This document shows, one piece after another, positions 43,213 to 54,542 of a DNA stretch of 64,000 bases. The stretch comes from Ilyonectria destructans (Eukaryota; Ascomycota; Sordariomycetes; Hypocreales; Nectriaceae): NCBI GenBank assembly GCA_020740775.1, contig JAHEWK010000021.1:682001-746000 (forward strand), read 5' to 3'. The position numbers and the translations under genes were made by a program. The notes under the pieces were generated by a model, which saw nothing but the letters and a program-made list of their open reading frames with translations, was not told where the DNA came from and did not search any database. Every line of letters begins with the position of its first letter. The first letter of the stretch is position 1.

Positions 43213-43537
43213 CTACAGTCCGGGCATTGCCTTCTCAGCTGAAACTGTCTTCTCAGCGGCACATCCGACTCTCTTGACACACCGACGTAGTAGTGAGTCG
43301 CGTATATCCTGGTACTCAGAAGTGTTGAAAAAAGCAGGTGTCTCGTTGTTGTTCAGTGTCCATTCCATCTTCTGAGAAACCTTGGCCTTTGTAAAGCAGT
43401 CAGAATACACCACAATGGCAAATGATGAGTGTCGACAATGCACTTACTTTCATGGGTTTGGGATCTCGGGGCTGATTAATGGTAATTGAAATCGTGGACT
43501 TTACCTTAATGCCCTTGCGAGACGTTGCGGCAGACAT
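43213..43537 (-). CDS. Small unrecognised protein, two exons
   Basis: Exon 1 (43537-43448) and exon 2 (43386-43213) join over a 61-nt GT-AG intron to give 87 residues. It begins MSAATSRKGIKVKSTISITI and ends SAEKAMPGL. It has no signal peptide or membrane segment and contains two cysteines. The clean splice and full frame support a real gene; the family is unknown. Confidence 0.5.
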
Positions 43538-43654
43538 TGTGTAAGTAAAGGGATAGCGATGCATCGCTAGATGGGACTGAAAGGCAAGGCAACTGTCTGC
43601 CTTGCCTGGTCTATATATCGAGTAAACGGGGATCCAACGCATGCTGTTCCTAGC

Positions 43655-43702
43655 CATCTATCCACCCATCCATCCATCCATCCATCCATCCACCCATACA
43701 CA
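43655..43702. repeat. (ATCC)n microsatellite
   Basis: About ten CATC-type units with two CACC variants, about 120 bp upstream of the small protein gene. Confidence 0.9.
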
Positions 43703-43739
43703 CATCTGGTGGCGGAGGGTCCGGGGTTACAATCCTAAC

Positions 43740-44800
43740 CACGAGGTTGGCGGTATCTGACGCCAAATACCGGGCGGTGAGCGGGTTCTAACTTCTGCCC
43801 ATGCAAAAGCCTGAGGGCCAAGAACAGGAGTGCCAGATACCTGCCGCCATATACCGTGAGAACCTCATCGTCGCCATTTCCCCCTTTTCCAGTCGCTGCA
43901 ACGTCACAGAAAGCAGACAATTCCCTGGCGCGTAACACTTGGCGTGTTTGTGGCAGGTTTCATCGCGGCACGGGCAGCATTGCGCGTGTGGTTCCTTACT
44001 CCAACTTCAGCCCAAGCCATTCGAAGGGCCTGACTCACACTCAGGTCGCCGGACGTAGGTGCCGAGGGGGTTTCGCCCCCCTGGATGGCTGCCCACGGAG
44101 ACCCGCGGAGACTGTATCCTGGCTCGAGAGGACGGATGCGCATGTCGGTCAGCCTAGAGGCGGGAAATGCATGCCCGTTGCGGCTGGCTTAAGGTGCAAA
44201 CTCAAATTACACGACCGTACGGCCCCGTACCGGATACGGGGCCGGCACCGTTTCAGGTGAAATCGGTGAAGGGAGAAACGCTTTGCAGCGAGTCAAGGTG
44301 AAAGATTGGGAGATATATCGGGAATGAAGATTCTCACTTCGCGGTCGAGAGGGAAGGTAGAACTAATGTTTGTACAGATGGAGGTGTTTTTGCTAAACGG
44401 AGGGACTGGAAATGGGGCTTCAGGACGCTCGCTCTATAACCTGAAATTGACCTCCGCAGTTGTACGATACATGCACGATCAGGGAAAGGGGCTTCCGCTC
44501 TGACAAAGCACCAGTCATCCAAGGCCTCGATCCGCAAATGTGATTAGCGCAACGTAGAGTTCAATGTCAAATTCGATGTCATGGCCAGAAGCCGAGGGGA
44601 GAGCATTTTAGCTGAGCAGACTGGACGGCCATTTGATGATTCGAGCTTGACAGCCCAAAAGCCCGGCCATGTTCCGTGTGGCAACAGAGTTTGAGTTCGG
44701 AATGGGGACGATTACTACGCTGATTAATCAGTCCCTGATAGGATGGACGTTCCACGTCGAGAGTGTAACATTCGCCCGGAACCCGGGAAGGTCCCCGCCA
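43740..44800. other. Intergenic stretch, no gene supported
   Basis: Only short overlapping frames. An imperfect inverted pair, GGTATCTGACGCCAAATACC and a related segment near 43832, lies at 43750-43860. Confidence 0.45.
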
Positions 44801-44806
44801 TCTTCA

Positions 44807-45139
44807 TCAGTCATGAATCTTCTCTTCAAGTCTATAGCAAATGGGCTGCGACCATTGATTTATCAGACAGCCTTGTCGGGGGGGCATGATCTCCTCGAAT
44901 TCTCGGGCGTCCAGATTTCCGAAAATCTCTTGCGACATATTATTATGGAGAATGATAAACGAATCACTGAGCAGGCGCTGAGGGGAGGGAACTAGTAAGG
45001 CTTTCGAAGCTTCATACTCTGTCAGCAATGGATCCTTGCGTATGATGGCTGCTTTTCTTAGCGAGGCAAATAAGTTTAGCATCTCCTGCTCAGCACCCAG
45101 GACTACTGGGGTTATTTTAGGAGAATTGCCGGATGTCAC
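44807..45139 (-). CDS. Unrecognised ORF downstream of the bZIP gene
   Basis: 110 codons (MTSGNSPKITPVVLGAEQEM...) without a known domain, on the same strand as the bZIP gene 175 bp upstream. It could be a further exon of that gene, since related fungal bZIP proteins have a longer C-terminal domain, but no splice joint was found. Confidence 0.25.
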   Translation of the reverse strand: MTSGNSPKITPVVLGAEQEMLNLFASLRKAAIIRKDPLLTEYEASKALLVPSPQRLLSDSFIILHNNMSQEIFGNLDAREFEEIMPPRQGCLINQWSQPICYRLEEKIHD

Positions 45140-45314
45140 GATAATCCCGATGCGAACAAGGCTGCGTCACATTCCGGCGTTATGTTCGGGCACGGAGCAT
45201 TCTCCGGCTCCACTCTCGCCACTTGCTGACCCGCGACTCGCCGAGCATGAGCCGGACAACTGGACGCAACCGACAGCCCGGAGAAAGAGTCGCCTTTACG
45301 AGTCATTTCGGGAT

Positions 45315-46324
45315 TTAATCATAGCGTATTAAGGACAGGAATTTCTGCCGCATGCATTGGAGAACGATGTTCGGCAGTTTTCGACAGCCGGACTCTTTTA
45401 GGCAGATTACAGTGCCGTCCCAAAACTCTTCAAGCCTCTCCATGCTTGGCACCCACTTCTCGACAGGGGGTCTGGCTGCACTGTAGCGACCCGTTTTGGT
45501 GCAAGGAAACGGAACCGAGACGTTGCATAGAATGGAGATAGGCACGGCGGAAACCTGGCTCTCCGAGCTATCGGGATGCAGAAGGTATGAGGGACCTGGT
45601 TCTACTATGCTGCCGGAAATCATCGAGTCATGAACCGAATAGGGTTGTGGGCCTGGGATAAAACCACTGACGAAGCTCGGGTTGAGGCTCGGATAAAGCC
45701 CTGTCTGTGAGCACCTCGCTGAATTCTGAAGCAGGACTAGTCCCTCTTCCAACACCTTGTTCTGCTGGGCGAGCTCTCCAATCTCTCGTTCAAGTCTCTC
45801 AATGTGTTGTTTTGTTTTGGCTCGAGTGGCTCTTTGTGCTTCCCTGTCGCGGACTCTCTTGCGTTCTAGTTGCGAAGGTGTTAAGGTGGAGACGCTCCTC
45901 CTGCCAATATAATCAGATGTTAGCTGGCTCGGATCCTTTCGGAGAACTGTAACGGGTCAGGCCCACTTGGCTGGCGGCTCTGCCGCCAAGCCCGAATTCT
46001 TCTCCACAGCGCCATCGAGTTGATTCTCGAATCTTCTATATTAAAGAAGATATAACGCGTCTTCACGCACCCAGTTTGTATTTAGATTCTTTCCTTTCTT
46101 CATCTTGAAAGTAAACAGCATAGGGACTAGTTAGTTGAATCAACTCACTAGAGGCCTTTCACAAGAACGTGGGAACAAGAAAGAGTGGATGGCCCCGCAA
46201 AACGCGTGACGGAGGCTCAGTGCCATCTCCAAGCATACCTACCCTTCCTCTTGGTTACGCCATTGGTCGCGGGGACGCCGGTGCAGGTTATGGCAGTGGG
46301 CTCTTCTGGGGGAGTGAGCGCCAT
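45315..46324 (-). CDS. bZIP transcription factor
   Basis: Exon 1 (46324-46239; MALTPPEEPTAITCTGVPAT) and exon 2 (45900-45315) join across a 338-nt intron in phase. The join yields KRKGRRSVSTLTPSQLERKR, then the basic region RDREAQRATRAKTKQHIERL and a leucine zipper with leucines in ERLER...ELAQQNKVLEEGLVLLQ. The layout is that of fungal bZIP proteins with a C-terminal DUF3425-type domain, but that domain is not recognisable here. The 223-residue product may therefore be truncated or use more exons. It should bind DNA as a dimer in the nucleus. The long intron is unusual for this genome and makes exon 1 less certain than exon 2. Confidence 0.65.
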
Positions 46325-46644
46325 GCTTGATGGGTTGAACTCGTATAAGAAAATCTCTTGGATTGCATACCGTGTATTGACTGGAGGCGAGGGACTAGGC
46401 ACTTTATGACTTGCTGCGGAGACTCCCTCACCTGAGAATGGAAGTTCATAGTGAGTATGTATTGGGAGATCACGTAGCTCAGGGTCTGTAAATCACACTT
46501 AACTTTGATATTTCCCCTTGCCAAACCTCTCCCCTCTCCCTTCTCCCCGGCAGGCGCTGAGTGGAAACTCTGTCCCTGTCTCAGCCATTCGACGGTGGGG
46601 TTACATCAAGGCAACTTTGAGCGTCTCAGGGCCGCCGAATCCTA

Positions 46645-46959
46645 CTAAGGGGGTCTCGTCATTTCACTTCAGCTCAACCCCCCGTTCGTCCCTCACGGGG
46701 GGGTCGTTGACTAGATAAAAAGTCAGCGACTCAATAAATACCTAAAAAATATGTGTATTTCCTAGTAAATTTAGGTACCTTCTCCAACATAACGGATTTC
46801 AGAAAATTTCCCCGCAAAGATACATAACCTATACTGAATTTTTGGTGCAAGTCAAGGTATCTAAATTTATTGAGTCGACGACTTTTTATCTAGTCAACGA
46901 CCCCCCCGTGAGGGACGAACGGGGGGTTGAGCTGAAGTGAAATGACGAGACCCCCTTAG
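46645..46959. mobile_element. 315-bp MITE with 95-bp inverted repeats and TA duplication
   Basis: Starts CTAAGGGGGTCTCGTCATTT and ends with its inverted copy. The arms are about 95 bp with two mismatches. TA flanks both ends (46643-46644, 46960-46961). The 125-bp middle is AT-rich and non-coding. TA targeting suggests mobilisation by a Tc1/mariner-like transposase. Confidence 0.88.
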
Positions 46960-46961
46960 TA

Positions 46962-47859
46962 CTTAGACTCTTGCTGAGGGTACAGAAAAGATTTGCTTGT
47001 TACCGGTAGGAAGTTACGTCATTGCCCCACCCCGCTAACCCTCAGTTCGAGGCTATGGAACCTCCGCCGCTCCGCTAGATCTCCGCCGGCAAGTTCTAGT
47101 GGGCACAACACTAAGTCCATTCCCGCACGAAAGTTAGGACCTTGTCCGGCCAGGATCATGTGAAAAAGGTTAAATTGTGACGGTTCGGTTCGGAAGAGGG
47201 TTTGATTACGGGTCTGCTGGTCGACTAGCCTTCGGCACTCGTTCCGCAACCATAGGGTATAATAGTCCTGTTCTCGGATGCGGTGGACACTAGAACTTCC
47301 CCGGAAAGCTCGCGCTCGTGGCGTGGAAGTACTAGCTCCGGGGCGCGGGACGCACGGGTGCCGAATCCGTGGTTGATACTGTAGGGCCGTGATTTGTAAG
47401 TTAGTGTCGATATATGTAACGTACTTCAGGCGCAGACAAGTGAGTGGCGCACCTGACTGCAACCCAGTGACGAGTCGCGTTCGAGGTCCGAGCTGCCGAA
47501 AGCCGAAAGCCGGATAGTCGAAGCGATTACCCGTTGGTATTGTGGGGCAAGCCGCCTACCAACCTCGTCCCGAGGTTGGTCTGAAAAACCTGTGTCAGCC
47601 GGTTTAATCTGTGTCACCCATTTTGGTGTAAAATGCCCGTTTTTTTTTTCGTTTTTAACCCTAACGTACTTGATAAGCAGAACTTATCGTAGGGTCGTTT
47701 TGCGGAGTACCTAATTTCGGGAAATCGTATGCGATTACACAACTACCATCTGATAAGTGCCCGGCGCTGCAGATGCCAACAGCCAGCGGCCTAATCGAGG
47801 CCGTTCTGGAGCCTAGGCCCGCCAGCCTTTGATGTCCATGGCCTTCGTCCTGGGGGTAT
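46962..47859. other. Region without a supported gene
   Basis: A 147-codon minus-strand frame (47019-47462) has no recognisable domain. A perfect 10-bp inverted repeat, ACCAACCTCG...CGAGGTTGGT, lies at 47557-47580. I cannot assign this stretch. Confidence 0.4.
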
Positions 47860-47879
47860 ATGCCATGCCTGCCGAGTCC

Positions 47880-48072
47880 GTCCCATCCATTCCCATTCCT
47901 CAACTGCTCTTTCAAGGACAAAGCCACCAAGAACGAGACTTACTGTCAAGCCAACGCCAACCCAAGCTCTCCGTCGTATACGTCAATGTCGACTTGCGTC
48001 CGCAAATATACCACCACCGGAGCAAGTCTGCCGGCTCCATCTCCAGGACAAGCCGGCTGCAATAAACCTCTT
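47880..48072 (+). pseudogene. Possible cysteine-containing protein remnant
   Basis: The frame reads NCSFKDKATKNETYCQANAN, then STCVRKYTTTGASLPAPSPG and QAGC, close to the wording of a secreted cysteine-containing protein. No start or signal peptide connects to it, and it runs into the end of the neighbouring gene. It may be the tail of a decayed gene. Confidence 0.2.
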
Positions 48073-48075
48073 GAC

Positions 48076-50691
48076 TCAGCGGTTATTGCTAATCACCACT
48101 GCGTTCTCATTGAGCGCCTTGCGTTTCTTCACACCGCCCTCATCATTCCTATCCTCCCGATTCTCAAGCGTGTCCATTCGATCCGAGAGCACCCTCATTT
48201 GGCTACTAAGACTAGCTCCTGTTGGGATTGTCGCGTTGATATGCGTTACAATCTCATTGTACATCCGTCTCGTGTTGAACGTGTTCATCCATGAGCTGAG
48301 GTGCACAAGCTGCATCTGGTGACCTTCGTATCCTCTTCTGAGCTCGTTGCGAAGCTCTTCCACCTGGTTGTTTAGGGTTGAGAGAGTATTTCTATGCCCC
48401 TCGACTTCCCTGCCATGCTCATGAATTTGGTTTTTGACGTAATGCTTCCATGCTTCCTGGTCCGTCTTGACCTCATCAACTGCTTTCCGAAATGACGAGG
48501 CATTGTCGGTAGACGCCCTGGCCCCATCAACTGCTTTTTGGAGTGAAGAGATACTGTCAGCTAGAGTACTGACTTTGCCATCAATTTCCATTCTAGCCTG
48601 TCTCTCTCGGTCGAGGAATTCGCCCAATCGATCAGCGACAACACTCAAGCGATCGCCGAATATCTCTTGCAGTTTATTCGCTGCGCTGACGAGCTCCGGC
48701 TTCAAGATCTCGCGCACTTTGTCCTCTGTCATCGCATTCGGTCCAGCACCACCAGTGTCCTGCTTGAGCAGCGATTCCACTGCGTTGGCTAGTTCCGGCC
48801 TCAAAATCTCACGCACGGTTTCCTCTGACATAGGATTCGGCCCAGTGCTAACCATTTCCTTCTTGGACAATTTTTCCACCGCGCTGGCGAGTTCCGGCTT
48901 CAAAATCTCGCGCACTTTTTCCTCCGTCATGCCATACGACTCGGTGCTAGCAGTGTGCTGCTGGAGCAGCTTATCTACTGCGTCGGCAAGTTCGGGCCTC
49001 AAGATCTCGCGAACCTTTTCCTCCGTCATCGGGTTCCGGTCACTCAATTTCTCCACTGCGTTGGCGAGTTCCGACTTCAACATCTCATACACCTTTTCGT
49101 CGGTGATAGGATTGCGGTCGGCGCTAGCATTGTCCTCATCCAAGCGTTTCTGAATTGCTGAGACATCGTCAAGCAGTTGCTTTATCTTGTCAAGAGGATT
49201 TTCTGACACAAGTGACTGTAATGCGGAAATCTGTGCCGTCAGAGTGTCTAGCGTGGTCGTTTGATTTGAGATGCGCTTTCCGTGATCCGAAACTGAGGAA
49301 TTCAATCCTGATATATCAGGAATGTTCTTTGCCAGCCTAAGACTAGATTCTCTCAATTCCTCAAGTTGATTTGGTAGTTCCTCTTTAAACTCGGCAATAC
49401 CCATGAGCGCAGAGCCTATTCGGCTGTAGACAGCATCGATCTTGTCGTTTTGTTGTTCGATAGCTTCGTTGAATTGAGCATCAGACACATTGGGCTCGGA
49501 CTCAGGTTGATGCTTAGACTCAGGTCGATGCTCAGACTTAGTCTGATGCTCGGTCGCCATGTCTGCGAGTTGTCTATTAACGCGCTCGCACATTGCCGTT
49601 ACTCGCAAGTTCACGGCAGCGACGCCGCCATCTGTTTTGCGCTCGAATTGGTCGAACTTCCCTTCCAACTGCTGAAGTTTCTCGGTCATTTCATCGTGAC
49701 TCTTTCTCAGTTCTTGGTTCTCAGACTCAAGACGTTTCTTCTCATTGCCGGTGACTTCAAACTGACTCTTCAGCTCCTGCAAGTCATTCTCAAACTTGCG
49801 TTTGAGTTCATTGAGCTTATTATCTAGCTGAAAATTGACCAATTCGGAGGTTGATGTTTCCAACTGCATCGGCCGTTTCTCTAAGTCCGGGAGCTGGCTG
49901 TTGGTTGGCTCGCTCCTTGTTGAGTCTCTCCTGGTTGACTCGCTGCCAGTTGGCTCCACTTGGCCAGCTAGACTTGATAGTATCTGGTTTGTGGAGAGAT
50001 GACCAAACTGGGACTGTAGCTTTTCATCTACTGTCCTGATCGATTAGTTGCACGTGGCTAGATCATTCGCGGCTGTCTTTATCTGGTCCTGGAACATGTC
50101 CGTGGCGGACGGAAAGTCCACTTGTTTAATACCCGACCGTGCATGGTCGGCTCGCAGCTTCGCTAGTCTCTTTTCTGCCACTTCTCTCTTCTGCATCCAA
50201 GACACCTTCTCGCATATGAGGTTCGTTAGAGAGTTGATACTGGCATCTCTGGCAGTGGGTGGTGCGTCCGTGTCCGCCTGGGGCGTGTTCTGTATTCCCG
50301 GTGCTGTTGATTCTCAGTTATTGGATATTCTTGCATGCGGATACTACTACCCACCCTGTCCCGAAGCCTTGCCAGGCTTTGTGGGCGTTCCCATTAGGGG
50401 GGATCTATAGGATGGCTCCCGCGGTGGAATCGGGGGGATGTCCCTGTCCCTATCTCTATCTCGCGGGCGACCTGGATCATTCCGATAGTCTGAGCCCCGA
50501 CGGGGATATGTATTCGATAGGGAGCCACGGTTTTGAATTGGACTGCGGTCGGAGTAGGGTCGGTCGCGGTTGTCGCGGCGTTCTCGAGGGTCGTGGCGGT
50601 CGTGACGGTCGTGACGGTCGTGACGGTCGTGGTGGTAGAAATCTGAACCTCGACGATTAAGGTTGGAGCGCCTATTCGGGCCTGCCATCAT
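48076..50691 (-). CDS. Long coiled-coil protein with 33-residue internal repeats
   Basis: Exon 1 from ATG 50691 (MMAGPNRRSNLNRRGSDFY) is very charged, with HDRHDRHDRHDRHD and RDRDRDRD runs. A 51-nt GT-AG intron joins it to APGIQNTPQADTD. The body, open from 50003 to the stop at 48076, is almost all heptad coiled coil. Five copies of a 25-33-residue unit, pattern NPMTEEKVREILRPELA-AVEKL, lie at about 49120-48640. The joint near 50050, where a TAA interrupts, needs a second intron (about 60 nt fits with donor GTTCCA) or is a mutation. The total would be about 770 residues. No catalytic domain was seen; a structural or scaffold role is inferred only from the coils. Flanks are transposon-rich, but no transposon feature is present inside. 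Confidence 0.65.
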
Positions 50692-51239
50692 GGCACTGAC
50701 AGCACAGGCGAGCGCGAAAGCATGCGCGAGTGAGGGGTGCTGTGAGACAAGGTATGGAGTAGCAGACCAGCCCTGGGTTCAATGCCATCAAGAGTGCGCG
50801 CGCAAGGGAGGGAGGAACCAGTTGCTTGTCTCGGGCCTAAGACCCTAAGACTGTTGTCCCCTCGGGCGCGACCGAGCGGCCTCGCTCAACTGCCTCAGAC
50901 CAGGGAAAAGCCTGCGATGTATGCGGTAGAAGCGACGGAAGGAGGCAAGTGCAGAACGCGTGTTTAGCAGGAAGCCCGGTGGCAGAGGGATGGGAGGGGA
51001 TTGAAAGGAGAGAAAAGCAGCGCGTGGACGATGACACGCGGAGCGTGTGGTAGGCGTTTGCAGATGGAAGAGGAGCTGTCACTAGCCGTGCACCTGCTGA
51101 ACAGTGCCCGTCTGCCTGTGCACCTGTCAGGCAGCTGCAAACGAAACCCAAAAAATGGATCTTGATCGATGGAGAGTGAATCACCAACAAGGGAAGGCGG
51201 TAAGACGGATGTTGGTCAGCAACGTGGCAAGGAAGGGTC
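50692..51239. other. Upstream region of the coiled-coil gene, no other gene
   Basis: No supported ORF. It is GC-rich near 50840-50900 and probably contains the promoter of the coiled-coil gene. Confidence 0.5.
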
Positions 51240-52062
51240 CATTATTCCGCCCCGCCATCCCAGCCAACCAAGCTAAACTCAGAGCTTCGTTTCACCAGTC
51301 TCTGCAACACCAGATCTCCCGCTGCACGCACTTGTTCGTCCAGCATGATGACCGTCGTGAACCTTTTACACAGCGCGTGCGCCTTGTCATGCTGGTGCCG
51401 TTGCTCGGCCTTCAACGAGTTGTCTTCGTGCCACGAGACGGCCGCGCTGGGGAGGAGGATAGACCGCTCTTGAACCGGACGAAACTGGTGGAAGTCTCCA
51501 CAGAAGAGAACGATGGGAATCCCCCCGAAATCTTGCCGCGATCCGCGACCCGAGCATGCTCACCTCGTCGATGACTAGCACGTCCTTGTCCTGCCAGTCC
51601 ATTCGCGACTGGCCGTGGACAAATCGCCCCGCCTGTTTCGGCAGCCGGACTCCGTCCAAATCTTTCGCCTTGTCTACGCCTGTACCCTGGTCCTTCGAGA
51701 ACCCGCACGCGGAGTGGATCGTGGTGCCGTTGATCCGTGCGGCGGCCGTCCCAGACGTCGCCGTGATCAGCAGACGATTCGAGACGCCCTTCTTGGTGAA
51801 AAGCTCGATGAGTGCATCGATGAGACTTGCCAGTTCCACCCTCGCCGCCGACATCTAGCGTATATTTCGTACTCCAGTGCCAGCCGCAGATACGAAAAAT
51901 ACGTTGATAACAAACTGACCCGAACCTATGGCTACTATCGATCACTTCATGCCTCCAACAGTTTGCTATACCGCTTCCCAATTGTAGACGGACAAGCTCC
52001 CAGAGAGCCAATAAGTGTCGGCCTATTTGCAGCCCCATACAAATCACCAAAAGGTCTCTCAT
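51240..52062 (-). pseudogene. Helitron 3: helicase fragment
   Basis: Right to left the frames give DVGGEGGTGKS (Walker A), then after a one-base shift near 51820 LIDALIELFTKKGVSNRLLI, TATSGTAAARINGTTIHSAC and DVLVIDEVSMLGSR. A further frame change leads to FTTVVMLDEQVRAAGD near 51320. The wording is closest to Helitron 2 in this window (RFTTVVMLTAQVRAAGD). Neither the Rep part nor the C-terminus is present. Confidence 0.8.
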
Positions 52063-53443
52063 TTGTCCACCCAGCTGCCAAGCTTGATGCCGCCTGTTGA
52101 CGCTCTATTGTGGCATGACAACGCCAAGTCGCTGGCCATGATGATGAAGTTCGCCGTCATCTGTCGTATCAACTGTCACACGGAGCCTCTAGATCCGATC
52201 ATGCGGATGCTCTAGGTCCGGCCTCAGAAGGCCGGAATCCGGTCTCAAGACCGTCAGACTATCATGACTGTTTCAGGGACCTCACAACAGCCCCTCTAGC
52301 AACAAGACCTCTCTGTGCATAAAGGAGCCTCTCTTGTGCATAAAGGAGCTGTCATGAGCCCTCAATTAGATAGAAATCAAGAGCTTCTATGAGTCTCAAG
52401 CTATCACCAAGTGACACCAACGACCGCTGGTGGTGGGGCATGCCAAATCACACCACTGCAGCATCTTGACGTCGGCTCAAGGAGCCGTCAAGGTCAAACA
52501 ACGGTGACGACGAGTGACACCAGCAGCGATGCAGGGCTGCGGTAGGGAAGCAAGTACAAGCCGTCCTTCGTATCCAGCTGCCCTTTCGCTTGGAAGATTG
52601 GGGTGACGGCATTTGTTGTGGTAATCTGGAGCGGACGGCCGCGTCACCACTCAAACCATCTTCACATGCCAATAATTGCGAATATCCGGTCGGAAAGTTC
52701 CGAGCCACGCAGCGGCAATTTCATCCAATAGACTTGTAGTTTGATGATTTAACTTTTGTTGAGTTGCGAAAAAGGGTGCCATATCATTGTAACTTTGGTT
52801 GCGACCTAAGTTCTGTTCTACGATCACGCATTGTTACAAGGGGGTGTCCGTCTGCAACCAATGGGCCCCTTGGCAGTGCTGTTAGGTGTGACCAGGATAC
52901 TTTCCAGGGGCATACTGGAGGTCACCTTGGTGCAAAACAAGGAAACGTGCGAATGGGTTTGCTTTTTTACTTTATTTGATACATTCTAAAAACGATAAAA
53001 AAAAAAGCAGGACATTTTGCTTAAACTATATTCTAAATCAGAAGGACGAATTAGACGGGCCTAAAGCTAGATATCTAGATGCCGAATCCGGAGCATCTGG
53101 CTGCTTGGAGCGATTGGAATCATATCATCTTTTGCGGAAATTTTCAGCAATTAAATCTGTAAGTTTGAGCACCAAACCAAGAGGCATTAGAGTTTACTCG
53201 TCCCATAGCTGATATTCCAAGTGGCCGCTAGAAAAGCGTGTTCCAAGTCGTTCGGGACAGTGGGGTTAGGGAGCTGATCCTCCCGGCGTGAGGGGTTCTA
53301 TGCCTGGACTTGTCGAACCCCGGAGCTTCCCGAGACCGAAACCAACCATATATTATAAAGCTTCTTATGGTGGTCTACTGTAAAACCTTGAGTTCTCAAC
53401 AACTTGTTTTTCCTTTCTTGCTCAACCACACACTTACAAGACA
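52063..53443. other. Non-coding stretch with small hairpins
   Basis: Contains short inverted repeats such as GGCCTCAGAAGGCC (52217-52230) and the stem pair GGCTC-AAG-GAGCC (52475-52487), and a direct repeat TGCATAAAGGAGC near 52316 and 52336. No gene was supported. The last 100 bp should hold the promoter of the SDR gene. Confidence 0.45.
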
Positions 53444-54542
53444 ATGGGTCGCGCGTCTGACTTTGACCCAGACAGGGACATTCCGTCCCTTGAGGGCAAG
53501 GTGATTCTTATCACTGGCGGCAGCATTGGCCTTGGGAGAGAGAGCGCCTTGGCTCTCTCGAAACACAAGCCATCCCAGCTTTGGATTGCAACCCACGACA
53601 CCCAAAAGGGAGACGTAACGATTGCCGACATTCAAAAACAAGCTCCTGACGTCTCCGTCTACTTCTTGGAATTCGACCTCAGCTCTTTTGATTCGATTAA
53701 GAAAGCGGCAAGGACCTTCCTCGCCTCTGTCTCTGTGACGGTACAAGAGCACGAACGAGGTCGGTGCGACTTGGGTAAAATGATTGTTTACAAGGAGAGA
53801 AAGAGATTCCTAAGGAAAGCTCTGACTTAAGCTATTTACACAATATTCATAAAGTGAGACTATTCATAAAGTATGAAAGTCACATGATCGTTCCCTCACA
53901 GTCTCCCGCCTTGACCTCCTCCTACTCAACGCCGGCATCATGGCTGTTCCACCCGGGCTTACCAAAGAAGGATACGAAATCCAGTTTGGGACCAATCATG
54001 TCGGACATGCCTTGTTTCTCAAGTTTCTTACGCCTCTCCTGATCGACACCGCCACCAACCATTCATCGGCACCCGAGGTCCGGGTTGTCTTCCTGAGCTC
54101 GTTGGCACACAAATTCACTGTGTCAAGCGGTATCGACTTCAACACCGTCAAGACCAAGGCCGAGGGCATATCTACGATCCGCAGGTATGGGCAAAGCAAG
54201 TTGGCGAATGCAGTGTACGCTCGGGAGTTGGCGAGGAGGTATCCACAGTTCACCACAGTAGCGGTTCACCCTGGAGCTGTTAAGACAGACCTCAATCAGT
54301 CTAACGGCGGGAGCATCGTACTTCGCTTATTCCAAGCGTTTGTGGTCCCGATCATGGGCGTAACTCCCCAGGAAGGCGCTAGGAACCAGCTCTGGGCCGC
54401 AAGCGCAAAGGAAGTAGTGAGTGGAGTGTATTATGTGCCTGTTGGAGTGGCTGGAAAAGGAAGTGCTTTTTTAAAGAGTGAGGAGTTCGGGAAAAGGCTC
54501 TGGGAATGGACGGAGAAGGAGTTACAGGGACACAGCGCATAA
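53444..54542 (+). pseudogene. Short-chain dehydrogenase, interrupted by an LTR-like insertion
   Basis: Starts at ATG 53444 (MGRASDFDPDRDIPSLEGKV) and has the NAD(P)-binding motif ITGGSIGLG at residues 23-31. After 96 codons a 167-bp element (53734-53900) plus its 5-bp duplication cuts codon 97. Beyond it the frame resumes with LLLLNAGIM (NAG motif), SSLAHKF and the catalytic YGQSKLAN, and ends at 54542. Without the insertion and one GTCTC copy the coding length is 927 bases (308 codons), with no other defect. It belongs to the retinol-dehydrogenase-like SDR group; the substrate is unknown. As it stands, translation ends inside the element, so this allele should be non-functional unless the element is spliced out. 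Confidence 0.88.
53734..53900. mobile_element. LTR-like element family A, copy 3, in the SDR gene
   Basis: 167 bp, TGTGACGG...CCCTCACA, inverted relative to copies 1 and 2, flanked by GTCTC (53729-53733 and 53901-53905). It is nearly identical to copy 2. The lack of other damage in the host gene shows the insertion is recent. Confidence 0.9.

Noticed and set aside
47019..47462. 147-codon minus-strand ORF as a gene
   Set aside because: No recognisable domain, intron or composition signal; left as unassigned.
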